Of a stretch of 64,000 bases of DNA, positions 35,651-47,745 are shown piece by piece. The stretch comes from Lycorma delicatula. Its lineage: Eukaryota; Arthropoda; Insecta; Hemiptera; Fulgoridae. The notes beneath the pieces were generated by a model. It searched no databases and was not told where the DNA came from. It saw nothing but the letters and a program-made list of their open reading frames with translations. The stretch covers positions 89,552,898 to 89,616,897 of the forward strand of contig NC_134457.1 in the NCBI RefSeq assembly GCF_047948215.1, written 5' to 3'. Every line of letters begins with the position of its first letter. Position 1 is the first letter of the stretch. A program made the translations under genes and the position numbers.

Positions 35651-35850
35651 GGCCCTTTTCAGGGCCACCACAAGGTTATAGTTTACGAACCGTCGAAGCC
35701 GTTCGACAACAACAGCTCTTCTCAGGGCTGCTAAGGTTAGCAATTAAAACGACCTGCCGAAGCCAATCGACGACAAAGACGGCCCTTTGCAGGTTCACCA
35801 TAAGATTAGTAAGTGCCACGTGCCGTCGAAGCCATTCGGCGACAAGATGA
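35651..35850 (+). repeat. Three tandem ~65-base units, each headed by a histone-type 3' stem-loop or its relic
   Basis: Unit heads: 35651-35666 GGCCCT-TTTC-AGGGCC, flanked by AAAAAC and ACCACA; 35714-35729 AGCTCT-TCTC-AGGGCT; 35781-35796 GGCCCT-TTGC-AGGTTC. The first matches the animal replication-dependent histone mRNA stem-loop consensus (6-bp stem, 4-base loop, ACGGC upstream, ACCA downstream). The second keeps a stem with a wobble pair and the third has lost it. Unit bodies share CGTCGAAGCCGTTCGACAAC, TGCCGAAGCCAATCGACGAC and CGTCGAAGCCATTCGGCGAC, and an AAGGTTA/AAGATTA word. A partial earlier unit may begin at 35621 (ACTCTTCTCGGAGCG). No histone protein is encoded nearby. Confidence 0.7.
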
Positions 35851-35859
35851 ATAGATAGA

Positions 35860-35960
35860 ATAGCTATCTAGGTGGCTAGGGGCTCGTCTGGGTGCTTACT
35901 TCGCAAAGATAAGTGTTTTAATTTCGAGCCCCGGTTGGCTGAAATATTCGCTATTAAGAT
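35860..35960 (+). mobile_element. Possible tRNA-like SINE fragment
   Basis: CTAGGTGGCTAGGGGCTCG could be an A-box region, and TTTCGAGCCCCGG about 60 bases later fits a B-box. It directly follows the tandem stem-loop units, so the units may be part of the same repeat. Confidence 0.3.
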
Positions 35961-37558
35961 GAGAATGGATGTGTAGAGAAATCTGTGAAGGAGCTGCGGT
36001 TTGGGAGGGTGTAGGCATTGACCTTGTTCCCGAAAACGGACCAGAGCACAGAGAAATAGGGTATGTTTTCATTGGAGGCCTATTACATTAGTGAATTTGT
36101 TAATTGATTTTTAAAAAAATCGAGGACTTTGAGTAAAAATTGAATTGTAGGACAAAAGTTGTTGATGTTGCGATCAACACTTGTTTTGTTGGTATGAAGA
36201 TAGTATTTTTTGTGTTTAAAGACTCAGTAAAGTAATGATCTGAGTGCATAGCCTAATTGAAGGGAAGAGTATAAGAGACCTGCCGATAGACAGAACACCA
36301 GTTGAAAGAAAACGGTTTTTATTTTGCTTGAAACGTCACCGACGCTATTTATGTTTTTAAAATGGTATAATCCAGTAAAGCTTTCTAAATGGTAAAGTTT
36401 TAATTGAAATCGAATTAATTTTTCTGTTGATGCGGTATAACAAATCGATGAATTTGTCTATTATGTCAACACCTTCTCTTCAGATAAATTAGTAATTTTC
36501 AACTTTTGATTTCAATGTTTATGAAAAATTGGACATTTTTTAAAATTAGATTGCACCATTCAACAGATAATGTTCCAATAAATTTCGTACGATAAAGATA
36601 TTTTTTCTGAATGAAGGGTACGAGGTCGATATAATAGACATATTACGTAAAGCATGTCTGTTATTTCGACCCCCTGAATATTAGTGATTCGGGCCCTTCT
36701 GTTTTCCCATAATGTCATTACTGCTAAAAACGATACTTCTGAATTTCGAAACTGAGACTTATTAAGAGACTCTTTAATAAATTCAGTTTTATTTTACGAT
36801 GCACCAGGCGATTGAGATATTAGACATGATCCCGCAGGTAACTGTTATCATCATCATCTTGATTCGACTGATATTATTATCTTTATGATATCTATTTTTT
36901 CGACTCCCGACAAAGCCATTTACGTTCATAGATTACCATTTACTGTAAGATAACGCTCAAATTACTCAGACAATACATAATTAGCCTATTATAATTTCCT
37001 TAAATTTTTTGATATAAATTTTCATAATTTAATGACTTCCCATAAACTGCTTAACGATTTTTTACGTTTATTTCTCAACTCTTAGCGTTTCAGTATTGGG
37101 AGTCGAGGTTACAAACTTGATGTCGAAGCGAACATGTCTATTATCTCGATCCCCCCGGTTACACACCGGAGTAAAATTCAATTATTATTCTGAATATGGT
37201 ATCAAAACCATTGTTCCCAATTATTTTTCAAATCAAAAAATATTTTATTTTCTGTTGGTGAATACATCAAATGAAGAGAATTGTTATTTACGAGAAAAGA
37301 AGAGGGGGTGTCGAGATGATAGACAAGAACCAAATCGATGATATAAATTCTGAAAATAACAATATCATCTCTTGTTCTAAAATAATTAAAAAAGTTTTAA
37401 ACTGTAAAAAAATTCAGTTTATTGATATACATTTCGATTCTACTAATACATATAGATAAATTAATTAAAATTTATATTATTTTTCTAATGTTATAAAATG
37501 TTACTTTTATTGACCAGTATATACATAATTAATATATATAGATTTTTTTTTTTTTCAG
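35961..37558. other. Sequence just upstream of the CMIP-like exon, presumed intron
   Basis: No upstream exon recognised. The 36600-37330 part has three near-copies of a short phrase on ATAATAGACATATT and GTCTATTATCTCGATCCCC (about 36630-36675, 36815-36905, 37125-37155). This suggests a decayed local repeat. Confidence 0.35.
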
Positions 37559-37684
37559 CCCACCGCATTATTTGGTTCAATTCCTTATACGAGTCTACAA
37601 GAAATTCTTGTGGTTGGAAGATGGGACGTTGGTCACAAATTATGTATAAGACTTGTAGTCTCAGATGGATCCATTTTGTTGCAG
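37559..37684 (+). CDS. Cmip: Internal exon of a PH-domain protein, probably C-Maf-inducing protein (CMIP) homologue
   Basis: This 126-base exon is 42 codons, open in the frame that starts CCC ACC GCA. It is preceded by a long T-tract ending in CAG (37556-37558) and followed by the donor GTACGT at 37685. The peptide runs from PTALFGSIPYTSL through VVGRWDVGHKLCIRLVV to SDGSILLQ. This has the beta-strand pattern of the late part of a PH domain, ending in the strand just before the C-terminal helix. As I remember human CMIP, the matching stretch ends GGTVLLQ and leads into AANSYLRDQW, which fits this exon plus the next one. CMIP is an adaptor with an N-terminal PH domain and C-terminal leucine-rich repeats, linked to signalling in vertebrates; the insect role is unknown to me. 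A longer open frame overlaps in another phase but ignores the splice sites. The exon is well supported. The family name is less certain. Confidence 0.72.
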
Positions 37685-37789
37685 GTACGTCAAAAAAAAT
37701 TTTTTTAATGTCAGTTATTTTTATTATAATTTTTGGTAAATTTCTCAATTATATTAATTTAATAATTTTTATTTTAAGTTTTTTATTAT

Positions 37790-37806
37790 AATTTTTTTTT
37801 TTTTTT
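37790..37806. repeat. Poly-T run
   Basis: An uninterrupted T-run soon after the exon donor. It could be the poly-A tail of a minus-strand retroelement, but no body is recognisable. Confidence 0.4.
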
Positions 37807-40800
37807 GACGAGGGGGTTGTGATAAACCGCTTTGGGCTGCGCAGAAATAAAAATGCTTCACTAAGGATTTTTTTCTCTTTTTCCAGTACAATTTCATACC
37901 TTTTCTGTATTCTCTCTTTGCCCTGTCCATTTTCTATTTTTACTCTTGTTACTTCTTATTTTTGTTGTTTCATTCTGAGATTCTCTCGGTTTTTCTGTTT
38001 ATATTCTGAAAAATTTTCTATAGTGTTTTTTTTTTTTTAATATTTGGTTTAAATAAATCATTCACTATTTCTTTAAACCAGTTTGTTGTTATTTTCCTAT
38101 TTTCAAAAAAATAAATAAATAAGGATGGGTTTTTGCAATTTTACCTTTGTTCATTCTATAGATATGGCATAACATTTTAATCTTCTCTTTTGAATTTTGG
38201 TATTTTATTTTTTTGAATTCTTTCATTAAGTAATTTTTTTGATCTAAGATGAAATTCAAAGTTATTATTTTCTTGGGTTTTAGGATTTCATTAATGTTTT
38301 TTCTTCTTATATCTGTAGTTCTTTGATTAAGTTTTTCTTAATATTTTTTATTTTATAATTATTATTTTAATTGTGAATCATAATAAAATTTTAGTAGAAG
38401 TGTACGTAAGTTTCTCGAACACTTTATTTCCGCCGTAAAATCGTAATGACGATTTTGTAGTGGTTTGAATCTATAATAAAAAATTTCAATATTGTAAAAG
38501 TTTACTCTTATGAAAGTTAGATCAGCTACTTTAGTTTGCTTGGAATTTATTGGTGTACGTAAGCGCTATTGTATTGTAATATCATACTTTTGTAAATTTC
38601 ATGACGCACGGAGTTATTTTCATTTCAAATTATACGTAAACACGTTTTTATTACACGTGTTTCTCATATTATTATTGTTTATATTATACATTATGTTGAT
38701 TAAAGAAACATAAAATACAAGGCATTGCAGTAGCCTTCTTCGGAAACTTCCTGAATTACTTTTCAAGATTCTCCGGTAGGTAAATTTTTATGATCACTTT
38801 CACTTGTTTGCTTTTTTTTACTTTATTGATAGCTACGTATACCTGCAAATAAGGAAAATCAAAAGGTAAAAAATTCTCAATCTCAAAATCTTTACCAGTA
38901 ATAAATTATTCTTTGTTTCATAAAGATGTGCTTCAAAATTTGGAATTCTGATTTATGTTTTTTAAAAAGAAATAGAAAAACAGTATATTGATGAAATTAA
39001 ATACCCCGAACTCCTGCAGAAGTGATGAAACGTACCCTGTGTTTTCTAAATGCACTCGTATTTTGCAGCATTCTTCTTTGAAAACATTTAACAGATTTTT
39101 CAGGGTCTCTTGATAGAGAGTTGAAATCTTTGGAATATTTTAACTTACTTTATTCAGACCTGTGGCTTTCCAAATGTTAAAAATTTCCATGTAGAATGTT
39201 TTTAATCACAAATTTGTTAATAAATGGAAAACTACATTTTGCTTTTTCCACAGCTGCTTTTTAAGATTAGGTACCGCGATAGATTTTTGTATGGAAAAAA
39301 CATAACAAATGGAAAAAAATTAATAGTTAATCTTTTTGGGAGTGGAAAAGGTACTCTTTCGATTTCCAAAACGTATTCCAGTACTTTTCAGTTAGAAAGA
39401 GGTCTGAAAATTTTAGAACCTCGTAAATAAAACTACCAAAAAAAAATAAAAAACCATAACGGTAAAAAATCTCTTTCAAACCATATTTGAGAGAAATATT
39501 TGTTCTCATATTTTTTGTAGGGTGATGTAAAAATGTATTAGAAGGGATTACGAGGCCTGGCCTATCTCAATAATCCCTCAAATCATATTTTTGTACTATT
39601 ACAGTAAATAAATCAAAATCAACAACAAACAGTTCTATAAATAGTTTCAATTTACATCAAACTACAAAAATTAAGTGTTACCGTAACACAAAAACCGTTA
39701 TGTCCTTCAAATTCTTAGCATGAATACAATGGGCTCTAGCTAAAAACTAGAGAATGTTTCAATGAAGTACGGATGGGTATTTTGCTAAATGGATGGCAAA
39801 ATGAGACAAATAACACCACAGGTGTTTAAGATCCTCCAGATGATTTCGGTACTACATAATTCTCAGAAGTTTAATACATGTCTATCTAGAAGTATAGTAG
39901 CACAGTAATTATAAATTATTTTGCGCTGATTAGCTAAAAACAGCTACCAGAGATTAGCTAAATATTAGCTGCAATAAATTATTTATTTCTAGATAGCCAA
40001 AAGCGTTATTCGAGATCAGGTCAAACCTTCTTCACGAAAACTCTCGTCTGTCCTTTAGAACTGTGTGGCTTGTAGTATATAACTGAAATTATATGTATTT
40101 ATAATATATCTATGGATTAGATATCTAACTTTATTTAATCCAGCTGAACCATAAACTGATGATATATGTAATAGAGTTTTGAGTTGAAGAAAGGAACAAA
40201 TTTTATTATCTATACCCAAATTACAAAATTACTTTTGATTGTCCGATCTAATTCATTTATATTCACTCATTTCTATAAAGTTCTTCTTCTTTAACTCTTT
40301 ATATATTAAAAAATATAATATAAGTTTATAGTAATCTTGCTTTTCAAAACGTGTTATAACCGGAAATTAAAATTATACTTGACGGGCGGAAGTTAATACT
40401 TGTAGTTATAGAGGAAAAAATTAGCGTTTTGTATTTCGTTAAGTTCTCGCATACTTCTCTACTCTCGTAAAACATAAAATGAATAATTGGCATTCTGCCT
40501 TGATCTTGTCGGAAACTTAGTTACATAACCGGCACTTATTGTTGTTATAGATCTACTGCTGTAAAACCAGTATAACTGAAGTATGTATTCTACATCGAGA
40601 TTTCTATCAAGATCTTTTTTGATGCTCACTGATGTGTGACGACTGTTCGGTTAATATTACTCGTACAACTAAACAATGATAAATCGCAATTTAAGTTTGT
40701 GTTTAAATAAAAGAAAATGTATCCGATATGTTTTTCGTTTTGTTAGAGTAGATAACTCCAACAAAAAGAAATCTACTTAATTGTAAGTAGATAACAATTG

Positions 40801-41583
40801 CAAATACGATTCAAATATTATTGTTATTATTATTATTTTCTCGTAATGTCTAATGTATTTATAGTAGTTTAATATATTATTACTAATTAAAATTTTACGT
40901 AAAATAATAATTGAGAAGAATATACTGGTTAATCTAAAGTAATTAAAAAAATAATAACTCTATCAAAAATCATTTGCGTCATTTCCACTTTCTCGGTTAA
41001 TGCCCTGCGATAATTTAGATTAAACAACAGGATATAGGGTTTGCGGTTTTCACATATAAGGAAATTGGATTTTGTAGTTTACATCTTAAATTTTATGTAT
41101 AAATACGTAACAATGAAAATTAATTTGTTCTGTCTTTTCAGATACTATTTCTAAAGAAGTTTATCCATTTAAGAAATTAAATTAAAAAATGCTAAAGTTG
41201 ATTTAATATTATTAACTATGATTCAAATAAGGTTATGTAATTCTTCAAAAATATGGTGGAATACATCGTTCGTTTCGTTTTTTTTTTAGGCTTACGCGTA
41301 TTTTAAATAAAAATAAAAGAAAAGAAAATAATAATTAAGACGATTTAAAAAGAAACACCTACAATAAATCAATTAAAAAACCTTCTTTAATTCTTTTTAA
41401 AATGCTTACTTTATCAAGTCGGCGCCAAAATGAAGGTTATTTAGCTGTTTTATCTTTTTTACGCTAATTTTAAGATGATCAATTTAACATAATTATTTTT
41501 AGACTTTGGAATGGTTTTTGTTTTAAGTCGGTTTAATATTAATTTTTTCAAAGAAAAATATTAATTAATTAGTTTTCCATTAA
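37807..41583. other. First part of the intron, no gene seen
   Basis: AT-rich, with T-rich stretches at 37850-38060 whose open frames are compositional. A GAGGGATTAT-like phrase near 39545-39580 (GGGATTACGAGGCC, AATAATCCCTC) hints at a short inverted repeat. No element family is shared with the rest of the window. Confidence 0.4.
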
Positions 41584-41584
41584 G

Positions 41585-41720
41585 TTCCGGTCTCTGTGGT
41601 AGAGTGGTAACATATAAGCCTTTCATCCGGAAGTTCCGGGTTCGTATAAAAAAGGCATGGTATTTTTCATACGCTACTTATTTCCATTTTCATAATCCTT
41701 CGTAGAAGCCTTTTTACAAG
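41585..41720 (+). mobile_element. tRNA-derived SINE, head type 2, degraded
   Basis: GTCTCTGTGGTAGAGTGGTAAC gives the A-box, GCCTTTCATCCGGAAG the anticodon-arm equivalent (TTC in the anticodon position), and TTCCGGGTTCG the B-box. The middle, TTTTTCATACGCTAC, matches the body of the complete copy at 48844-49010. The tail is too diverged to read. The head resembles tRNA-Glu. Confidence 0.65.
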
Positions 41721-41908
41721 AGCTTTTTATGTGGAAAAAGAATGAATTCATGTAACAAAAAAATCAAAAATTTAAAATATCATTCATAAAATTCAGAAAG
41801 GAAAAAATTATTTTCTTCGTGATGTCAAACTTGTTTAAAATTTTGCAAATTCAAATTCTCTTAATCCATATTTATTTTTTTTTTATTTTTAACATATGTT
41901 TTTATTTT

Positions 41909-42585
41909 TACTTCTTTGTTCGAAGTAAAGGAAGTATTGTCATCGTGAAAAATTTAGGTTTTCAGATTTCAACGGAAACATCCATTTTGGCCGTCCCTGA
42001 ATCCATTTTGACTAGTTTCGGCGTGACGTCTGTACGTACGTATGTATCTCGCATAACTCAAAAATGCTTGGCTGTAGGATGTAGAAATTTTGGATTTAGG
42101 ACTGTTGTAACATCTAGTTGTGCACCTTCCCTTTTAATTGCAATCGACTGAACCAAAATTATCAAAAAATATAAAAATCCAAAACAAATTTGGATTTTTG
42201 ACTTTTTCTTAACCGCAGTATAAGCCCTCATTGAGAGTTTTTCAACTTAAGTGGTACTTATTTTCATTCATTCCAGAATTATAGCCAAATGAAATTATAA
42301 TTAATGAAATATTTGGACTTGGAAGGGAAAGGTACATCTGTTCGAATCAGACTTCATTTCTTTTTTTTTAAACCTTTTTTTCTAATTTAAATATATTGAT
42401 TTGTTAATAATTATTAACCTCCGATTATAAAAAATTTCAATAAATAATAATTTAATAAAAAATAAAATATGAAAAATATCAGAAGTTATAAAGAAATAAA
42501 ATATCATGTAATATTCATTTTAAAAAAAAGTGTATATGTAATTTAATAGGCGTACAAGGAAGTCACGTGATGTCCACATCAGATT
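41909..42585 (+). mobile_element. Short non-autonomous element, family A copy 3
   Basis: Starts TACTTCTTTGTTCGAAGTAA then AGGAAGTATTGTCATCG, and ends GGCGTACAAGGAAGTCACG then TGATGTCCACATCAGATTT. It includes GTACGTACGTATGTATCTCG and the CATCTAGTTGTGCACCTTCC block. The 110-codon open frame across its start is not conserved in the other copies. Confidence 0.8.
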
Positions 42586-44953
42586 TTTTTTTTAGTGTTG
42601 TTTATTAACTACATCTTTATATTAAAAGTATTCACATTTATTAAATTATTTTCAAATTAGTTCACATTTCTTTTTGTTTTTTAAATGTATTAAAAAAACA
42701 TTTTTGTATTTATATTTCTTTCCCATAAAAAAGGATGGTACGTGGGTTTGTTTGTATGTCGTACGTGCTCACATTTTTATTTTAGCTGCTATTGGCTCAG
42801 AGCGGACCCATGATGGTGCGCTGGGCGGCTGTGCGCAGCGCAGTAATGATTCATTCATTCGAATGATTTATACTTCTTGATATGAACAATTTATCTAAAA
42901 TTATATTTGTGTTTTGGGGATAAAAAATGAAAACACAAAGGGGTTAGAGATGTGTTAAAAAATCACAACTCAAGAAACAGCTAAAAATGTAGAGGATTTT
43001 GAAGCTTTTCGTTGTAAAAGATTTTCTTGTTGTTGTTAGTACGCTAAACGGTTTTTAGTTACAATTGGCAAAAACATAAACAAAATCATCTGTAATGAAA
43101 TATAAACCATGTAACATTTCGGGTAACCACGTAACTTCTTTTACTAAATTTAATGTCATTGAATTTGTCGATTGTCATTTTCTATATCGATCATTGTCGC
43201 GTCAATATCGACTTCTTTAAGACATTTATCCCAATTTGAAAATCGAATCTATGCTAATTATGTATATGACTTACACTGATGGAACTCTTAATTCATGATA
43301 TAAAAATCTACAGAGTGCTACTTTACTCGCGTGAGAATGAGTTTTCGCGAACTGCCGCCAGATTATACAATGATATAAAATTTAATAAAACAAACAATAA
43401 ATTTCTGAACAAGTCGATATTGGCGTAGATATTGAAAAATATAGATTAGCTACTGATATAGACAATTTTACATTAAATTTAGTAAATGAAGTTCTGGTTT
43501 TTTTATTTAAACATTTTTTATGATTTATATAGTACTGAAATTTGTGAGTTTTGAACTGCGGTAAAAATTTCAAGGGTCATAAGAAAGTTACAGTTAAAAT
43601 TTGTTTTAGTAATTTTTGCGGTTATCGGGAACAAACGAAAAATATGTTTCTTTATAAGTGGTGACGTGATGAATTGTTAGTTAAACGGCGCCTTTAGACA
43701 GCTAGTTGGTCCATTGTTTGTGTAATGAATGTACGTATAATTTTTTAAACTCTTGAATACCTGAATAGGTTCTTAATTGGAACCTTATTAAACAATGTTT
43801 TCCGGAAAACAATGCTGAGAAGTATGCTGGGTTAAAATATATCTATTCCGTTTTGGCTTCAAACTGTCTACCTCTTGCGTGGACGGCCAACCGTTTTTTC
43901 TAACACAGTGTATTCTAATTAAAATTATAATCATATTTTAAACTTTGGAAATCTTTCATCAGGAAAATTTGATTAAGTGGGATCACTATTTTCAAAAACT
44001 GGCGAAGTTGGGTATGGAGGGTGACTAGTTTATAAAAATATTCCTTACCTTACCTATTTTATCTTAAAAAAATTTATTTATATTACACCAAGTTATGCAT
44101 CAATAAAAAGATATTTTTAAAATAAAATATGTTTTTTTTTTCATTTTCCTTTCTTTTTAACAGACATGTAAAAAAAATTAATTATAATATTGAAATTTAA
44201 TAATTTTATATTGCTTTGGTATTTTTTTAAATTTTGTTTCTGTATCATATTAAAAATACTTGTCTACTATTTTTATTCTTCATCGGTAAGAATAGTATTT
44301 TCTTTGATAACATAATATATTGTGTCGTATTTATAATTAAACTGACCTACATTAAAGACTAAAAGAAATTTAAAACTGGCTTTTACCTGAAAACACAGCT
44401 ATTATTGAAAAATATACCCTTTGAAATAAAAAAAACACTTCTGTTTATTTTTTTTTCTCTCAAAACGTGATTATTTTTTATTAGAAATTTCATATTGTTA
44501 TGTTTAATGATATGCATTAATATTAGTCTTCATTTTCGTTCTTTTATATACTTTATTACTATTATTTATTATTTAATTGTAGATAGTATTAGTAATAACT
44601 GTAGGTTAATTGTAGGTGTGTACTTAATTGTAGGCTTCCTTTATCAGGTATTCCAGTTACCACATCATTTTTTCTAACTTTCCTCTGGTTTTCCCTTACA
44701 AATAATTCAATTTATGCGTATATTTCATATACAGTAAATAAAAATTCATGAACAGTCGTGCGCAAGAAGACCGACTTTTCGTTTCCAACGTACGTTTCCA
44801 AAGCACTGATTTTCAGAGTACACTACATACGTTAGTTTAACCAGAAGACCCGACACACAAGCATCAAGTTTCAACTTGTTCACCACTGTGACTCACTGCA
44901 TAAGCGCGTATGAAAATTACACCACTACACAGTCAACATAATCTTAAATTGAA
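42586..44953. other. Intron DNA, no gene seen
   Basis: A short GC-rich island at 42785-42845 (GCTCAGAGCGGACCCATGAT, GCGCTGGGCGGCTGTGCGC) stands out in AT-rich flanks and is probably the end of an unidentified element. Transposon-like phrases near 43860-44030 (TTGCGTGGACGGCCAACCG, AACTGGCGAAGTTGGGTATG) have no partner in the window. Confidence 0.35.
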
Positions 44954-45500
44954 GTTATGTTGTCTGTTGTCGTCCTTAAATTGAGCGTAACTGAAAAACG
45001 ACTCAACCAGTCTTCATCGAATTTTTACATGCACAACTTCAGGTACGCTACTGCAGCAAATCTGAAGTTCAATGAAAGTGATTGAGTAGTTTTGAAGATT
45101 TTTGAGCCAAAACGTTTTATACATAAATGGTACTCGTATTTTCGTAATCCTCATACCTCAAAACGTAAAGAAAATTCATTTTCATTCCCCAATCCCAGCA
45201 TGCTACCAAAAAAATACCTCAAATTGTGGTTATGTTGTCTAATTTTACCTTAAATTGAACGTAACTCAGGAACGATTCAACCAATTTTCATCAAATTTTC
45301 ACACGCATAAATTCAGATACACAGTACAGCATATCTAAATTTCAATAATATTGGTGTAGTAGTTTTGGAGAAAATTATTGTAAGAAATGATATTTTCATA
45401 CTCCACAAACCTCAAAACGTAAAGAAATTCAATTTCCCCCCCCCCCCCCACCTATCACATCGAGCATCCGAAAGTAATACCGTACTTTTCTTCGCAAAGT
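44954..45500. repeat. Tandem duplication of a ~275-base unit
   Basis: The unit starts GTTATGTTGTCT at 44954 and again at 45230. Shared ordered blocks: CCTTAAATTGA(G/A)CGTAACT, GACTCAACCA/GATTCAACCA, TCATC(G/A)AATTTT, GTAGTTTTG(A/G)AGA and CCTCAAAACGTAAAGAAA. The second copy carries a run of 14 C at 45436-45449. Divergence is moderate, so the duplication is old or the two are separate insertions of one element. Confidence 0.75.
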
Positions 45501-45669
45501 CGGTAAAAAAGTAATCATATAATGCTTAAACGGTGTAAACGTGAAATTAATTACCAAAATGTAATTATATAATATAAAGAATGTTAATGAAGTATAGTAA
45601 CCTTAAAATAACTGTTCAATTGTTTAATGTAGAAAAATTAAATTTAGCGTACCTTCATACCTCAGGCAT

Positions 45670-45760
45670 GATATTTTCACACGCTACAAAACTTGACATT
45701 CATCTCATCCTCTGAAGCAATACCTAACGGTGGTGCCGGAGGTTGTAAATAAATAATAAA
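45670..45760 (+). mobile_element. SINE 3' half (shared tail)
   Basis: GATATTTTCACACGCTACAAA, CATCCTCTGAAGCAATACC then TAACGGTGGTGCCGGAGG and an A-rich end. It matches the body and tail of the complete copy at 48844-49010; the tRNA-like head is missing, as after incomplete reverse transcription. Confidence 0.7.
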
Positions 45761-45960
45761 AGCACCCAGGGGATCCCTGAGGGAGAGCAACTCAAAAATT
45801 TTAAATGGAAAGGGTAGAAATGTGAAACATCATTTTAAAGGGAATTGATAAAACATTTGACATAAAAAACTTCGGGGTTATGACAACCTTAACCAAAATG
45901 GCGACTATTTATTACTTACAGTACATCCCAAGTAGTGGTCTCATACTGAAAAAAATTATA
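45761..45960. mobile_element. Foldback element, family E copy 3, one arm
   Basis: GCACCCAGGGGATCCCTGAG, GGAGAGCAACTCAAAAATTT, TAAATGGAAAGGGTAGAAATG, CATCATTTTAAAGGGAATTG, then AACCAAAATGGCGACTATTT. It equals the left arm of copies at 6085 and 26880. No right arm is found downstream, so the element is truncated. Confidence 0.55.
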
Positions 45961-47299
45961 TATGTATATACAGGTGATATTAACAAATGGAAACGGTTCA
46001 TATTTCAAAACAGAGGGATACTAAGAAGCAGAAGCAAGTGCGGATCCATGTACTTACAAAATTGCTACTTTATGTTTGTTTGAAATTTTTTACCTCCATT
46101 ATTAGGCGAATTAATTTATTTTTTAATATTTATTATACAAATTTATTTTTTTTAATTTTATATTAAAAAAATTAAATCCTATTATTAGGAAGGGTATATT
46201 AATTAGATTAACTGTTTGAAAACTGTTCTCTACTTAACAAAGTTCAATTTAAAGAGAAGTAATTCATGAAAATTCACGTTCATAGGTATTTAAACAGTCA
46301 AAAGTAAGAGATAATTCTAAAAATCAAATTTTTAGCTGTATTAAGTTTGAAGAGAAGTATTAGGATTTTTTTTTTACAGGTAATCAGGTTATAATTTTAT
46401 TGGTATAAAAAAACACGCACAAGTTTAATTTTCATTAAGTTTAACCACGGTGATATCTCTCTGCCTTATCTGATTGTCTCTAAAATTTAATACAATCAAT
46501 TCCCCTTGTACTCAAGCTATTCTAAATTTTATGAATCTACATTAATTAAAATCTTAAATCTTAAATTACAGAGTTATAGAGGACAAATAGACATCAGTAC
46601 ATGCACATTTAAAGACTTGTATAACTGCGATTTTACCAAGTTTATAGGGGCTTGGAATTTCAAAACGTTTAGAATTTTTTTTTTAAATCCTGAGGGTATC
46701 CTTTTTCAATTCAACAATTTATTCTCTGTTGTAAAGATTACCTTACCTCCTGAAATGAAGTAAATTCTTTTTGTAGTTTTAAAATTTTATAATCTGAGTT
46801 TAAAAATTTTGCAAAGTAAGTTGGTAATTATTTAAATAGTAGTCTTTTAATTTTAATTAAAAATTTTATTTTATTCTTTTCTTTAATTTATAATTCTAAT
46901 TTAATTTATATTTCTAAAATAATAGAAATATAAATGTAATTTGTTTTATCAGTTCTTTTTTTATATATTTTTAGACAAGTTTTAAAAGAAGTCTTAATTC
47001 GACACATATGTATATTTTTTGTTTATTTTTTCCGGGTGTAACTTTTCACTCAGTACACTAGTTTGGATGAATTTTTCTTAATCAAAACAGGAAGATCCCA
47101 CACCATTACTCAGTAGTACCGGGCCATTAAGAAAAAGGTATTAGGCGAAACACTCCAATCTAGGCAGTTACTTAGATGAATTTATCATTTTACAGTCAGT
47201 TCTTTTACATGCTGTTTTAGGAACATCTACAAATTGAAAATCTATTCACATCTACGTATTTATTGTTTTTCTAAAAGCTTTTAAATTGAATACATACCT
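45961..47299. other. Intron DNA, no gene seen
   Basis: AT-rich. The 85-codon frame at 46506-46763 has no motif and no splice sites of quality. Confidence 0.4.
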
Positions 47300-47745
47300 T
47301 AAATTTGTTGGTACTTGATCCAATTTCTGTAAACAAGAATATCTTTCGGCTCTTTCGTTTCCCATTTTTTTAGGTTAACCTCTCTTACAACAGTCAGACT
47401 ATGTGAACGTTCTTCAGGCGTTTCATTACAAATACGTTTATGAATCTATGAAAAACGGTATGATTTTTGTTCTTTTGTTTCATTTGAGAGTGTTTGCGGA
47501 TCAAATCATGTCTATTGTTCCCTTTCAGACTGAGTTTCTTTTGTCAAGTTATATTTTATATATTCCCCCATTTTACATTATTTCTGCTCATCCACGATAT
47601 CAAGCTCTTGACTTTAAACCCTGTATATCCTTTCCATGGGAATCTTTAGGTCGTTTTGAAAGATCCATTTTCGTTTCAAGAGAAATTTCTTTTCTCTTAC
47701 GAACCGTCTCTTTTGTAGGTCTGCCTTCGATGTTGTTACAAAAAA
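47300..47745 (-). pseudogene. Possible Helitron-related coding relic
   Basis: On the minus strand one frame reads NETPEERSHSLTVVREVN then LKKMGNERAERYSCLQ (about 47315-47430). Another frame reads NNIEGRPTKETVRKRKEISL (about 47680-47740). The ETPEER-x-x-x-LT-x-x-R phrase is typical of the charged repeat region found upstream of the Helitron-like N domain in many insect proteins. Several stops separate the parts. The frame ends at a donor-like AAGGTATGT, so an exon is a weaker alternative. The + strand frame over the same bases is its shadow. Confidence 0.35.

Noticed and set aside
35450..35734. A histone or other protein gene ending at a histone-type stem-loop
   Set aside because: The open frame runs through the stem-loop instead of stopping before it, and the peptide has no histone feature.
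35651..35850. A CRISPR array or satellite
   Set aside because: Only about three adjacent units with decaying similarity and no spacers; the genome is animal.
37498..37791. 97-codon open frame across the first CMIP-like exon
   Set aside because: It is in another phase, runs through the T-tract and past the donor, and gives a meaningless peptide. The spliced frame within 37559-37684 gives the PH-domain match.
41819..42151. 110-codon frame
   Set aside because: It lies over the start of family A copy 3, and the other copies do not keep the frame.
43970..44030. Possible upstream CMIP exon (IKWDHYFQKLAKLGMEG)
   Set aside because: No splice sites frame it, it lies after the first recognised exon, and the phrase looks like transposon debris.
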